Source: Macrotrachela quadricornifera
Lineage: Eukaryota > Rotifera > Eurotatoria > Philodinida > Philodinidae
NCBI GenBank assembly: GCA_022393335.1
Contig: JAJEKB010000944.1
Coordinates: 104,102 to 168,101 of the forward strand
Reading direction: 5' to 3'
DNA length: 64,000 bases
Positions 1 through 14,961 of this stretch are shown here, in pieces. The notes under the pieces were generated by a model that searched no databases, was not told the origin of the DNA, and worked only from the letters and a program-made list of their open reading frames with translations. The position numbers were made by a program, and so were the translations under genes. Numbering within the stretch: the stretch's first letter is position 1; each line of letters opens with the position of its first letter.

Positions 1-3000
1 GAATCTATTACAGATGAAATTCAACAAATTCATAATGAAGTTAAAATTATTGAAAAAGAAAGAAATGAAAGTGAGTTGATAAAAATTGAAAAAAACAAAA
101 ATTTTTTCTAATTTATTATTTTAGATGTTGGTAATGAAGTATCTGAATTACAAACTGTTTATGATAAACAATTAGTTGAACTTCGTAATTTAACAAATGA
201 TAATGATCGTTTATCAAAACAATTATCTCAATATAAACAACAATTAATTGATTCAGAACAACAACATAAACAATATACAAATTCAATAGGACAACTTGAA
301 AAAGATATTGAATCAAGTCGTGAAGAATTAACTGAATTAGATAAAAAAGTTCTTACTGATAGTGAACATGTTAAACAATTACAACGACGTCATGAAGCTG
401 TTAGTACAGGTACGGCTGTTGTTGGTAGTAGTTCTCAAATTGTTGGAGGTCCAAATGATGATAGTCGATTAACAAATAAAGAAAAATTAGATAAATATAA
501 AGAACAACGTGGAGAAATTTCAACAAAAATAAAACAACTTCAACAGCGAGTTTGTCTTATATATACTTTCTTTTTCTTGTATAATTTTTTTTGATTTTTA
601 ATTAGATTGATCATTCAACTGGTGAATTAAAAAAACTTCGTACTGAACAAAAATCTTTAACAACAAAACAAGGAACATATTCTTCAATGCGTACAGAATT
701 TGATAAGAAAAAAACCATATTAAATCAATGTGAAAAAGATCTAAATAAATTACAATTTGATATTGAACATTTAAAACAACTTCGTAATGATATACGAAAT
801 GATGATGAAAATATGGCACGTGATCAAAATCGTTTACAACAAATGAAACGTCAAAATCATCAATTAGATTTTCAATATACAAATCCAACACCAAATTTTG
901 ATCGAACAAAACATGTTCATGGTTTAGTTGCTACTTTATTTAATATTAATGATAAAAAATATGCTCAAGCATTAGAATTAACTGCTGGAGGAAAATTATT
1001 TAATGTTGTTGTTGATACGGATGAAACAAGTATATTAAATTATTTATATATTCATATTATATATCGAATAGCATAGAATAAATTACACTGTTTGTATTAA
1101 CCTATTTTAAATATATTCAAAAGAAAAGTTAAGACATAGAAAAAACTGTTAAAATATAATGAATGTCTACGCTTTACATTTCATTTTTTCCTCACTTACT
1201 TCGTCCTATTATTTGTAAGGAGAAGTGTTCATAATGGGCAGAGCTACCTATAGTGGAAGGGATGAGAGAGAACTGCAAAACTTCGACTTACAACTTGCAC
1301 TCATTGTTTTCCTTGAAAATATGTGTGAATTTCATCGCATCAGATGGTATCCAACAGCAACTGTCTGTGGTATGATCTGTCTATAAGGGATGAGTGAAGG
1401 AGGACCAGGAAAACTCACACTCACATTTCCAAATGTTTATTTCATAAAAGTGTTTTAATTAAAGGAATCATCGAAGTGAAATATCAAAAATATAAATAGT
1501 CTAATTTATTCTGTGCTATCCGATAAATTCTAATATCATTTTTTTACTTTAAAAATATTTTTTAGGTAAACTTTTGTTCAAATATGGTGATTTAAGAAAA
1601 CGTATAACATTTGTTCCATTAAATCGTATAACATCAAATGTAATACCAAAAGCTAAAATTGAATCAGCTAGACGTGAATTAGGTGATCCAAATGCAATAT
1701 TTTTAGCAAAAGATCTTGTTAATTATAATCATTCAAAATATGAAACATTAATTAATTATGTATTTGGTTCAACAATTATTTGTTCAACATCAGCTATAGC
1801 ACAACGTGTTGCATTTGATGAAAAATTAGGTTTAAATGCAATGGCTATTACACTTGATGGTGATATTTATAATCCAGCTGGTATTTTATCAGGTGGTGAT
1901 CGTAGTGGAACAAATCGTGGACCAACATTACTTGAAATAGTTGCTGAAATGAATCAATTAGAAGAACATATAAGACAATATAATACAAATAATCGTCAAG
2001 AATTAACTAAACTTGAACGTGATTATGTTCAATATCAAAATTTACAACAACAAATTGATTCATTAACAAATGAAATGCAATTATTAGAATTAAAATTAGC
2101 ACAAAATGATGAACATCGTTTACAAACAGAAATAACAACATTAGAACAACAAGAATTAAATAATAAAAACGAATTAGATGAACAACGTCATGAAGAAAAA
2201 ATTTTAGATGAAAAAATAAATGAATTAGAAAAATTATTTAAAAATGAAGGTGAAGCAAAAAAAAAAGAATTAGCTGAAATTGAACAATTAATGAAAAAAG
2301 CTGAAAAACAAGTTGATTTAAGTCAAAAACGTTCAAGAGAAATGCAAACACATATTAAAGGTAATTATTCTTTTTCTTCCTTCTCAATTCTATTTTATAA
2401 ATATTTTTTTTTTCTTTATATTCAGATTTGGAAATGCAACTTGATACTCAACGATCTGAACTTGATACATTAATATCTGATATGGATACACTTCGTAATA
2501 CAATTGAAAATTCTACAAAATCTCTTAATGATGCAAATCAAACACTATCAAATAAACAAATTGAAGTTAATGAATTACTTACAAATTTACAAACAAAACG
2601 TTCACGTTTAACAGAATATAATAATCGTATTCATTCATTACATCAAAAAGAACAACAACTTATAAAAGAACGTCGAGAAATTGAATTACAATTAGAAAAA
2701 AATAAACATTCTATTGTTGATTTACAAAATATTGTTAAAGAATCTGTTCGACGACGACAATTAATTATTGATAAACATGGTCGATGGATTGAAGAAGAAA
2801 AAGAAAAATTTGGTGTACCAGGTGGACAATATGATTTTGCTACAATGAATATTACTAAAATGCAAAAAGATGCCAAAGATGATAAAGAAAAAGTTACGAA
2901 AATGAGTAAACATGTTGATGAAAGAGCAATGACTTTATTAGAACAAAAACGAGCCATGTATAAACAAGTTAGTAAATTTTACATTTTAAGTCATCATAGT

Positions 3001-3847
3001 ATTGCAAGATTTAGATTATGTTATATTAAAATTAAGATTTTTAAAAAGACTCACCGTCTCCAAATACAATTTTGCTATTTTTATTTTATTTCAACTAAAA
3101 TTTCAGAGAATGTTAGTCCATGCTAGGATAGATTTTGAGAAAAAACCTAATGAAAATACTATCCAAACGGCGCAGTGCAAATGTATGATATAGAGGATTT
3201 TCTAGAGCAGAAACTTCCGTAATGAAAAAGCCGAGAACTGACTTTCTTATATTCTTTTTTTTTAGTTATTAACTAAACAAAAAAAAGTACTTAAAGATAA
3301 AGCTAATATTGAACGTGTTGTTGCTGAATGGGATAAAAAAAAGCAAGAAGCATTACGTATAGCATGGCAACGTGTAAATAAATCATTTGGTGAAATATTT
3401 TCAACATTACTTCATAATGCAAATGCAAAATTAACATCATTAAATGGTCATTATGATGCTGATCGTGCACCAAAAGATCTTGTTTTAACAGGTCTTGAAA
3501 TAAAAGTACAATTTGGTTCATTATGGAAAGAAACATTAGATGAATTAAGTGGTGGTCAACGTTCATTAGCTGGTCTTTCATTAGTTTTAGCATTACTTCA
3601 ATATAGTCCAGCACCATTATATATCCTTGATGAAGTTGATGCTGCTTTAGATATGTCACATACACAAAATATTGGTTTAGTTATAAGAAAAAGTTTTCGT
3701 AATGCACAATTTATAATTGTTTCATTAAAAGATGGAATGTTTTCAAATGCAAATGTTTTATTTACAACAAAATTTGTTAATGGAATATCAACAGTTTCTC
3801 GTGCTGAAAATGTACCAAATAAAAAAACAAAAGATAAAGATAAATAA
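1..3847 (+). CDS. SMC2: SMC2, condensin core ATPase (5' end outside window)
   Basis: This is the structural-maintenance-of-chromosomes subunit 2 of condensin, a nuclear ATPase that compacts mitotic chromosomes with SMC4. Exons read 1-70, 125-549, 606-1029, 1566-2360, 2426-2967 and 3266-3847; phases join to 946 codons including the stop. In order one sees a coiled coil, the SMC hinge (VHGLVATLF, then LSGGDRSG at the hinge end), a long second coiled coil with the SMC2-typical FGVPGG..YDF segment, and the ABC head with signature [10 protein letters not shown], Walker [12 protein letters not shown] and the closing [19 protein letters not shown]. These details favour SMC2 over SMC1, 3 or 4. About 250 N-terminal residues, including Walker A, lie to the left of the window. 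Introns are 54-65 bp except two long ones (1030-1565 and 2968-3265). The tail is lysine-rich (KKTKDKDK). Confidence 0.95.
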
Positions 3848-6202
3848 TTCAAACATTGATTTATTAAATTTATGTAGATATTTTACGTCAGATTGAATAT
3901 TGTATAGTATTTTTTTTTACTGAAAAAATATAGATCTATGTTTGATGATTATCCTATATTTGTGTATTTTTTTTTTTCAGATTCTTGATATAATAAATAA
4001 TAAAAAAGTATTTTAAGTAGTTGTTTAAAATTTGATATTATGTTAGAATTTTATCTGTTAAATTTATGTGAGAAATTACTCATGTAATAACTTTTTAATC
4101 TTTTATTTTCGTACAAAAAAATTATGATGTTCTCACTAATAACAATCGGTGTAAAATGTTCAAAGAAATTTAATATATGGAAATAAATACTTATTTTTCA
4201 AGTGTTGATCTTCTATCTCTGTGCCACTTGGAAAAGAAGTAAGATCAATCGATCATCTAATAGAACATTCAGTTTGAGTTTTTAGGATTGAAAGCTTTCT
4301 CGTCCTATTTGTCTTTCCAGTTGATCATCACGATTTACTTCAAAAATGTTCTCACACTATTTATAAAATCAAATTCTTCGATCGAATCAAACCAATTTAA
4401 AAAAAGACTAAAATTATCAATAACTAATATAACATATCCTTTTAAAGTTAATTTTTGAAAAAAAAGGTGTACATGAATTCGACATTAGTGTTTTATCTTA
4501 TAAATATTTTTGAACGTTTTTTTAAAGTGTGTTGTTGAAATTTAATAAATTTTATTTTTGTTTTAGTTTTTATTGCAATTTATTTTCTAAACATTTCATA
4601 GTATCAGTATAAATTACACGGAATCTACAAAACGACTGGCAAATATATAACAAAATGCACAACATCTATTCCTATCTATCTCAGTTCTCTTTAGTTTTTA
4701 AATAAAAGCACATTTCGCTCTGTATACATCTCTAGTTTGATAGAAGGTATCGAGGTAGTAAAAAAAATTAAAAGGATTCGAACTAATCGCTCTTACTTGG
4801 AAAGCGATGATCAATCTAAAAATTTTAGATTATTTGCTCGCTTCATCCTTGACTTACAGGTTTTTTGCTTGGCATGAAAAAGTAAACTCCTGTAGTTGTC
4901 TATAGTGCTGTCTTTTTTTCTGTTTTTAGATAATTCTGTATCCACTGTTTTTATTTTTATCCTTTGTTAAATGATTACTTTCATTTGGTGACAGAAAATA
5001 CATGATATTTTTTAATTGTCTTTGTTTTTAATGAGTTTCTTAATTCCAAAGGTCATCTTTTTTGACTGAGTTGTAAGGTTTTCAATTTTTGGCCATTTTG
5101 GCTGGAAAAAACAGGAAATTAGCTCTAGCTTTTCGAGGAAGAGTTCGCATCTCAGATCCTTTTGAGAAATTTTACTATTTCGATGCCCTCTGACAAATGG
5201 CATACGAATGAAAGGAATCGATCTTGGACACTTCGAGCGATTCCCTCGTTTATGAGAAAGAAGTCACAGATTCTTTAGATGAAGAAAATATTAAGAAATT
5301 GCTTATTTTTCTGAAATGAGATTGCTATTTTCCCTTTTTTTTAAAAATATTTTGTTAAAAGACGAATAAATTTTTTCTTTATTGATTTTCTTTATATGTT
5401 CTTTTATCGTCAATGATTGATGAGACATGTCATAAGTTTCGATATGATATTCGATTAATTGCTATAAACGTGTACAAAAACCAAAAGCTGTAAAAATTAT
5501 GATCGAAATGATAAAATTTAAAATTTTCGAGTAATCAAAATTATAGAATGAATAATTATTAATCATTATTGACTTTGTTAGTTATAATCAATCTGATAAA
5601 ATTAACCAAAAAAATCTGTTTCATAACTTATGTAAAGAATGTTTTTAATCGAAATCAAGTTCATCTTCTCTGCATTTAGATTGTATATATACACAGGTTC
5701 ATATTGTCATCAAAAGTTGGATAGAAAAGAAGCTAATTTTTTCACATCGGCTTAGATAAGATACACATGTTTCTTTTTGCGTATGTGTAACATTAGCGTA
5801 ATCTTCAATTCAATGACTCATTCTATTCAATTGGTTTTATAGTTCTCCAATCGTTGTGTTTGTTTTCTAAATATTTTTAAAATAGTCATGCATTTATTTT
5901 AAGATTCATTTTATATATTTCTAATTCAACATTCTAATTTAAAATTTATCTTGTAAATTATTTTTTTTGATTTTTTATTATAAATATCTCATATTACTAA
6001 AAATTTAATCATCGTAGTGGCTAAACTTATCTAGGAAAGGCTGACATCAACGTAGACACGAATCATCATCATCGTTCTCTTATTCTCACCTGTCTATTTC
6101 ACGAGAGTTGATTATCATTTCATATCTTTCATTTTATTTTTTTGTCATTAGATCAGACAGAGATCTCCTATATAAAAGAAAAATAAAAACCTAACAGATA
6201 CA
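3848..6202. other. Intergenic, AT-rich; no supported gene
   Basis: This lies between the SMC2 stop and the Rab1 start. Only short shadow reading frames are present. T-rich tracts and AATAAA-like sites just after 3847 suit an SMC2 3' UTR. The ~250 bp before 6203 should contain the Rab1 promoter and 5' UTR, but I see no definable element. Confidence 0.5.
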
Positions 6203-7192
<990 letters not shown>

Positions 7193-10100
7193 AAAAAAAA
7201 TAACAAGAAGGATTTTTATGATATATGTTGGCTGAATGTTTATGCACACATAACTAATCTATATTCTACATTTTTTTTTGCGATTCTTTAACTCTTTGAT
7301 TTTCTTTTCCTTTTTTTTTCGATGTCGTTGCACAATAAACTAAACAACATGCATATAAGATGAAACAAAAAAATAAAAAAAAAACAAATTATCGGCCATT
7401 GAAGACATAAGAATTCCATTACTCTTTCATTGTTTCTTTTCTTTTGATTTATTGTTTATTTTTAATTTACAAAAAAAAAAAAACAAAACTAAGAAAGTGT
7501 GTGACAGTAGCTAAAGATGTTTACTTTTACTTTTCTCTTTTCTCTTCTGCGTTCGTATGGTCTATTTCTGAATATGTTGATGATGAATATATATATTTCT
7601 TTTGTCTTCTTGCCTTTTCGTTTTATCTATTATTGATCGTTCTAGTTTCTTTTTTCTTTTTTTCATTTACATATATCATCCATATTGTTTATTTGTCTCT
7701 CGTTTACTTTTTCTCGTGGCTGGCAATAAAAAAAATCAAGAAAAAAAAAAGGTATATTTTTTCAATATTTTGCTCTTTAGAAACTTTTGTTTTGTATGAT
7801 GAAATAATAACAGCTGGTAAAAGGTTTATTACAGTTAAATTTTTTTCTTACATGAACTGAAAAATTGACTATTAGTTTTATTTCTATTCAATAAGAATAA
7901 AAAGACCTGTCAATATTTATCTTTTTTTAATAATGAAAAATAAGTCGCGCATTTAACGATTGTTAGTAAAAATTATAGACAAATTTAAAGATATTTATTG
8001 AAGAAAAAAATTGTACGACGTTAAATAAAATCGATACATGGCAAAATATTGTTTTGAGAAATCAACAAGACATGTTTCGATTAGATAAAGATAATTTGGG
8101 AGTAAATCTTTACAAATTTCTTATTTAGCTTATTCTTTATATAGAACTCTATTCAATCGCTAGTGAAGCATTGAAAAGTAAATTTATATTTTATTTCTTG
8201 TGTAAAAAATGACCCAAAATCTGTCAACTCATAAATTGCAATGATATTAACATGAATGAAACTGCATAAACACTTAAGCCAAATTAAACCTTTTGAAAAT
8301 AATTATTCGCTTTCCGTAAATAATTTTAACTTTTTATTAAACGTATCTTTTCTTCATGGTTAATCAAATCGGATTCTAATTAGACATCTATCAAATATAT
8401 GACCTTCTCTAAAGAACCAAGTGTTCTATTACGACACATTTGAAAAATTCAAGAATGTAATTACTAAAAAAAATTAATTTCATTAAAATGTCTTTTTTTA
8501 ATCCTAAGTTAAAGGCGTGCCCATGGCTTATTTTAAACTTCATATTGTATCTTCTCATACTTTTACTATTACGTATCTATTTAAAAAAAAACGTCATATA
8601 TTTGAATAAATATCGTTATAAAAAATTATTTTGAATTATATTTGCTTGAGAAGTAATCAAGGTCAAAAAAAAAATGGTTATCGTTGCATCTGAAAAATAA
8701 AACATTTTGCGAATAGAGACATCTGCTAATGCATTTTATTTTTTTAACAGCCGTTTATGTTTATGAATGTGAACAGTTCTGTTATAAATATAAGTAATGA
8801 TTGTGTGCAACATTTCAAGGATAATTGAATGATGTAATAAAATAATTTTTACCGAAAAAAATAATTAGATTCATTTCTCTATGGAAAAACCGACGTGGAT
8901 TTACAATTGACATCATAATTCACAAATTCAACTCTTATTATCGAATAATAACTTAATATCATGATTAATTATATCTTCATCATTACCATCTATCACATTC
9001 GAAGTCACTATTAAACTATTAATAGTGAAATTAAATGATCGTTATAATGCTTAAATAATTTCTACTACTATTCTATAAATAGTACGAATAATAATTCTTA
9101 TAAAATTTAATAAATATATTTATGTAACCGCATAGCTCATTAATGTTTAGGAAGATATCTTTCATTAAGTACAAATATAACTTTTTCATTGGTAAAACTG
9201 CTTATGGGTTTTTAATGATAATATAAAATAATAATTTTGGCATGATGCATATTCTGATGTACGTGATCAATTTTAAGTAACATTTAATAGAAGAGCATGG
9301 GATAGATAAGGAAAGAAAGATTATTTAAGTTTATCATTTGTATGACCATTCGTAGTTTGATTTTCTATTGTTCGGAAGCAATAGCAGTAAATCTCTAAGT
9401 CGTTTACTCTATGCTATGACTAATGTCGTGATTGCGTTTATCCTTTATCATTGTCTCGTTTTATTTTTCCAACGGATTCATGGAACAATGCCTCCATTTC
9501 TTAGATTTGATTCATCACTACCGAATTACTAGTTAAAAGAAGGTCACATTCAATGTTCATTGATGAATTTAAATAATTTTTCTTTTTCACTGCTCATTCA
9601 CCATGAGTAAAATAGACTAATTTGAAAAGAAATTATCGGAGCTATATAACACAACAAAAACAAAAAGACAATAAATGCTTAAACTCAAAAAAGTTTATTA
9701 ATTAATCGCTGTTTGTTAGGAAAAATCTTACAGATTTCGTCTTATAATTTTAACGTCTGGATATATGAATACAACTAAATTTAAATCACTTCATTTTGAT
9801 CAACTAACATGACAGAACAAGAAATAGTGTACACTGTTGTTTTATATTTAGATCAAATAGTGCTCATCTAATAAGAGACAATTGAATTATACACTGAAGT
9901 TTAGTATAAATAACGACGTTCCTTTCTATTTGATTTTACTGTAACTCTTTCATTGAGGGTGTGAATCATCGTAAAAAAAATGATTTTTAACTGAATCATG
10001 CCACAAAAAGCACAAAATTGATGCTAAGATGCTTCTACAAAGTCATGCTGTCAGGAAACAGTTGTGTCACGTACGTAAATCTTTTTGGTTTTCGCACAAA

Positions 10101-11131
10101 AACATCTCTTTCACAGAGGCAACTTACACTAGAACGAAATTTTGGTTTCAAGGGTTAGATTTTCATAAATTTAGTAAATGTGAATTTTTTGATCTATTAG
10201 GTGAAGTCACTATCGTTGGATTGACTATATTTCATTCATCATATGATGGAAATCGACGAAAGTATATAAACCAAACAAAAATATAATGAAGATTATCAGA
10301 TATAGACATTCAAGGAATGCTTACAGTATTAGTTGTTACATGGTCACCTATTCTTTATTTCTGTTCATTAGTAGATTTTGTTATTCATATAGGTTTTCTT
10401 TATTTTGACATAAACTCCTCTACGCATTTATCTAAGTTGTTGTTTTAATTACTTGTTTGCAGTGGTATGTAAGTGTAGGTCATTTGTCGATTTATCGTAT
10501 TCATTGATCAAAGTATATTAAGCAATATATATTTTGTCTTTTTCACTTGATCTATGTAATCAACTTAGTGGCAGTGTCCTTCATCTAGAGAAGTACTGTT
10601 CAACTTAGTTAAACAATATTTTTAAGACTTATTTTTAGTAAAAATCTCCGCAATGAAAGATAAAATTTAAATGTTTCAGTTCCCAATTTGATGTGATCGA
10701 TCAGTATATATTTCTGTGAAAGTTACTTTTTTTTCTTTTTATAGGCAATACAAACATTCCATAGATTCATCATCGACGAGTGAAACATCACGATATATAG
10801 GAATGAAGTATTCTCAATTGAAACAGTATTTTGATGATGGTTAAGATCATTTATTGCTGGAGATTTAAAACAGATGATAGTTACTATCAAAGTTACTAAA
10901 GTAAAAGAATATGATATATATTTCCGTAAAATGTTCGAGTAAATACTTGCCTCCTTTTATTCTTTCACTGTTGTTAGAGGTCGCTGTTTGCCATTTGATA
11001 CACGTTGTTCACGTACATGCTAGAGGTTGAAATTAGAGACGACCTAGGCAACCGACTGAATTATGTCTTTGTCTTACCATAATTCAATAATTCTTCTTTT
11101 CATTTTTGCCTCAGTCATTTAAAACCACAAC
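7193..11131. other. Long intergenic stretch, no convincing gene
   Basis: The first ~250 bp are probably the Rab1 3' UTR. Open frames at 7444-7860 and 10029-10286 are low-complexity (poly-K, F, L) or match nothing I recognise, so I do not call them. At 10745-10844 a stretch begins right after a good acceptor (TTTTTATAG) and reads a serine-rich peptide (IDSSSTSETSRYIG) up to a TAA. It could be an isolated exon or chance. No tandem array or transposase was seen. Confidence 0.4.
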
Positions 11132-13437
11132 ATGACAAGTGCTTCACTAATCAATCATTATAATTCACATGAAAATTTTGATCAGTTCAATCCATTGAGT
11201 CATTCAATTCATAATAATACATCTAAACATGATGAATATAAACAAAAATTACTTGAAAAAATCGAAAATAATAATCGCAATGGTAATTCATCATTTCTTG
11301 ATACACTTGAAGAACTTCGTAATGAACAACGTGTCCGATTAGCACAAGTTGAACATGATTATTATAATCAAAAAGCAATATCATCACATGATATACCCAA
11401 CTATACTCAGGATGGATATGTACAAACAAGTCAAGAAACATTAGTAACATCAAAACCACCATTACCAAAAGCATCAAAACAATCATCATCACCTGTTTTT
11501 CTAACGGAAGAACGAGCTCAACATCATATTCATCATCGTCCAATGTCTGCTAATATTGTTCGAAGACATGATGATGAAATAGCTTTTTGTCCACATCGAA
11601 CATCTGCAGGAAATACAACAACAACAACCGTACATGATTTAACAACTAATCATGTTAAAAATCAAATACGACAGATGTGGAATGAGTTTGAATTAGATGA
11701 TTATTTAGAGCAAAAAAAGTAAGTGATGAAATAAAAGATTTTATTATATCTGAATTATTCTTTTCTTTTAGAAGTCATCGTCCATCAACAGCAGCTAGTT
11801 GGGCTGGACGTATTACAATTCCAGAACCATTCGCTCTTACCAATAGTATGGATATGGATAATATACATCGAAAAAAATGTATGCAAGATATAGAAGTAGC
11901 AAAATTACAGAAAATAGTCGATGATGAAATCCATCTTAGTCGTTCTATTAAAGGTAACTATTACTGAAAATGACCTTTAGCATGTTTATATTATTAAAAA
12001 TTGATATATAAACACTTTCTCTATCTAAATAACTAAAGAATAAACATCCTTCTTGTATGTTCATTTTATAAATAATTGAGAATTTATAATTTAAATATAT
12101 CAATGAAGAAAATTTTGGAATGAATAAGATCAGTTTTATAACTTTGTCTTATTTATTTAGCTAAACCTGTACCAGCTCATGTTTATAAGCCATTGTATGG
12201 ACAATTACAAGAAGAACAACGTATTCGTAGCGAACAAATTCGTCATATGACTAAAGAATATTTATCATCAATAACCAAACCATTTGGATTTGATTCACGT
12301 GAAAAAGCTAAAAAAATTTTACGACGACATTCATATTCTGGTGGTGATATTGGTCGGCCAGAACCACAATTTAAAGCTAGACCATTACCAAATTTTTATT
12401 ATCAAGCACATCAAGATAATGAACAGTATGAAATCAAAAATTCTCTCTATCTCTCTATTTCAATTTTTTATTTCATTTTAGATTGAAAGAAAAATCACTG
12501 TATCGATCACTTAGAAAAGATATGCGTGCAAAAGACTTACTTCGACAATCTCGTTTACCATTTAGTAAACATAAACCAAAACTTACACGTCGTTCAATGA
12601 GTGTAAATGATTTAGCACGTATGGGTTATGAAGAACATTCATTTAAACCAAAAATAAATGGTTATTATGTACCAAATTTTGATAAACTTCATTCAAATTT
12701 TTTACGTAATGCTGAACAAAAAAAACGTACACGTTCACCAACAAAATGTAAACCATTTTTATTATATACAAATATGATTCCATCAAAAAAAGATAAAATT
12801 CTTGATGATATACGACATGATGCAAAAATAAAACATTATCAAACATTTCAAATAAAAGGAAAACAAATGCCAGTAAAATCAGCATCATTAGTGAGTTTAT
12901 CAGCTAGTCTTCAACAACCTGAATCTATACCAACAAAAACAACTGAAGCACAAAGATTACGAGAAGCTGTTGGAAAGAAAAAACGACGAGACGAAGATAT
13001 TAAAAATAAATTAGAAGATTCTTTTCAAAGAACAAAATCAGCTAACGAAAGAAAAGTTCGAGAGAGAATTCGTGAAAGAGGAAAATTACAAGATCAAGCT
13101 ATTGTTTCAAAAGCAAAACGAGAAGATAATGTAAATAAAAAAATTTTAATTTTAATTATAATTTTATTTTGCATTTATTTAGACTCGTAAAATTCGACAA
13201 TCAATGCGTCAAAGTGAAGATGACTATGCCAAAAAATTAGATGCAATGAATGAACGTATTCAACAACGTCCATTATTACTTGAACAAGATTTAAGACACA
13301 AAGCTGTTCAAGAATTAGAAAAGAAATTTCAACATGCTATGAATATAGCAAAAGTTACTGAACAAGATTTAATTACAGAACAATACTATTCGCCAAATGT
13401 TAAACTTACTACAATACGTACGAATGGTTCGTCATAA
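11132..13437 (+). CDS. FAM161: FAM161-family centrosome/cilium protein
   Basis: FAM161A/B proteins bind microtubules at basal bodies and connecting cilia. Five exons (11132-11718, 11772-11953, 12161-12425, 12482-13130, 13183-13437) join in phase to about 645 residues, within the family range. Landmarks of the family's central domain are visible: AKPVPAHVYKPLY, KPFGFDSREKAKK, the FKARPLP start of the core, CKPFLLYTNMIPSKKDKIL with the following aspartate/isoleucine segment (human KPFDLH...KREKILADIEAD), and near the C terminus RPLLLEQDLRHKA (human RPLLFERVAQKNA). The N-terminal third is low-complexity (S/N/Q/H-rich) and unconserved; the C-terminal half is basic and coiled-coil-like. I cannot tell whether it is closer to FAM161A or B. 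It stands alone on this strand with long flanking spacers. Confidence 0.85.
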
Positions 13438-14961
13438 AAATGAACTTATTATTGAATCATTTTGCATAAATATGTGAATAATTAATATACATTTTGAAAT
13501 TTTTTTTTATGAAATAAACAAAAATATAATAACTTATATATTATGTTGAGTGATTGAAAAAATTACATAAAGTTTTTTTTTTGTCTACAATCTGAGTTTT
13601 ACCCAATATATTATCACCTATAGATTAATATCTTAATTTCTAGCTAAAATCTGTACGAAATGTAGACTAATAAAAGGAGAAATAATGCAATATCAGGTTA
13701 TAATGAAACTATGGGAAATCTTCATAGTATTTGACGCACGAAGAACAAACAGGATAACCATTGATTTGTATTCTAAACCACTGTAAAGGCCAAGGTTCGA
13801 TCTAATGTTATGTGTTGGTAACGTCAGAATGACACTGACTGGAATCCATACGGATCATAGATGGTGAAGATGCCTTTATATGTATTTGAAACAGTTATAT
13901 CATATGAACAACGGTTGTATTCACTCAACTGATATAATCGATATATTCTACTAACCTTGTCTAAGACGTATTTATACATAAAAGGGTTAGAAAACTATAT
14001 CAAATTCTTTCTACATGAGGTTTGAATAATTTCAATCAATGAATATCACATCTTGATTTATTGACAGAATGCTTTTAGAAATATTAATATTTAACTATAA
14101 TTTTTGATTATAATCTCTATATCAATAGCTCTTTATTTCCAATGTCACATACCTCTTTTATTTTATTTTTTTATAATCAATGATATGCTTGCTGTTTGAA
14201 GTGTGAAATAGGCCATAAATACCTCTACGATAAACAATCTTGACATTTATAAGACCGGCAGTAAGTAAATATCTAAAGAAATTCAACTAGGTCTATAAAT
14301 AAGCGGACACATATTTTACCAACTAAATTATATAGTTCTAAAAGTTTGTTTTTTATGTGTATATGAATGAATCGAGATAAAAGCATTCATTTTATTTATT
14401 GTATCGTTGTTTATGATTTCTCTTATATATTTCTCATTTCTATTAACTAAAAAGTGAATCATATATTATGATGTACTTCATTGCACTTTTATCGAATAAT
14501 GATAGTCTTTATTTATTTGTTTTTTTAATGATCATTTAACATTACATTCTGTGCCTTTTTAATTGATGATATGCTACAGCTTGACTAAATGTTTCATATG
14601 TTGCTATTCACCAAGGTTTACACCCACCTAATTCTTTTTACATAGTTAATAATATACAATAGCATAGTGTTATAATCACAATATTGTTTGGTTTTGTTTT
14701 TTTGCTCACGTTATGATTATTTCAACCACATCTGGTCTCTCACATATTGTATTGCCTGATAACAACACTATATATATACTCATTTTGCGCTTGTTTCCTT
14801 AGTAAGAGAATAAAAAGAACTTCTCGCTATTTTTTTTTCTTCCTCAACAGCAGATCGGTCAACTTGGCTTATCCTTTTCCATTCTTTTTGTGTCTTGTCT
14901 AAGACAAATATTTCTTTTCTTCTTTCTTTTTCCTCGTTTTTTTTTCCTATATTACTACAGA
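13438..14961. other. Intergenic; likely 5' UTR of the SLC35A4-like gene at its right end
   Basis: No coding sequence is recognised. A pyrimidine-rich tract ending ATTACTACAG directly before the ATG at 14962 looks like a splice acceptor, so the transporter probably has a 5' UTR intron with its non-coding exon somewhere in 14.7-14.9 kb. I see no upstream microprotein like the one known for vertebrate SLC35A4. Confidence 0.45.

Noticed and set aside
4760..4815. tRNA-like sequence on the minus strand (AGTTCGAATCC followed by TTTT)
   Set aside because: The B-box-like string and T-run are there, but the anticodon loop lacks T33, no acceptor stem or A box could be folded, and the flanks are ordinary. 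At best a tRNA-derived repeat scrap.
7444..7860. 138-codon open frame after Rab1
   Set aside because: Poly-K/F/L low-complexity in the Rab1 3' region with no family signature; the overlapping frame is equally open.
10029..10286. 85-codon open frame
   Set aside because: No recognisable domain and no splice partner beyond a doubtful exon at 10745; composition like surrounding spacer.
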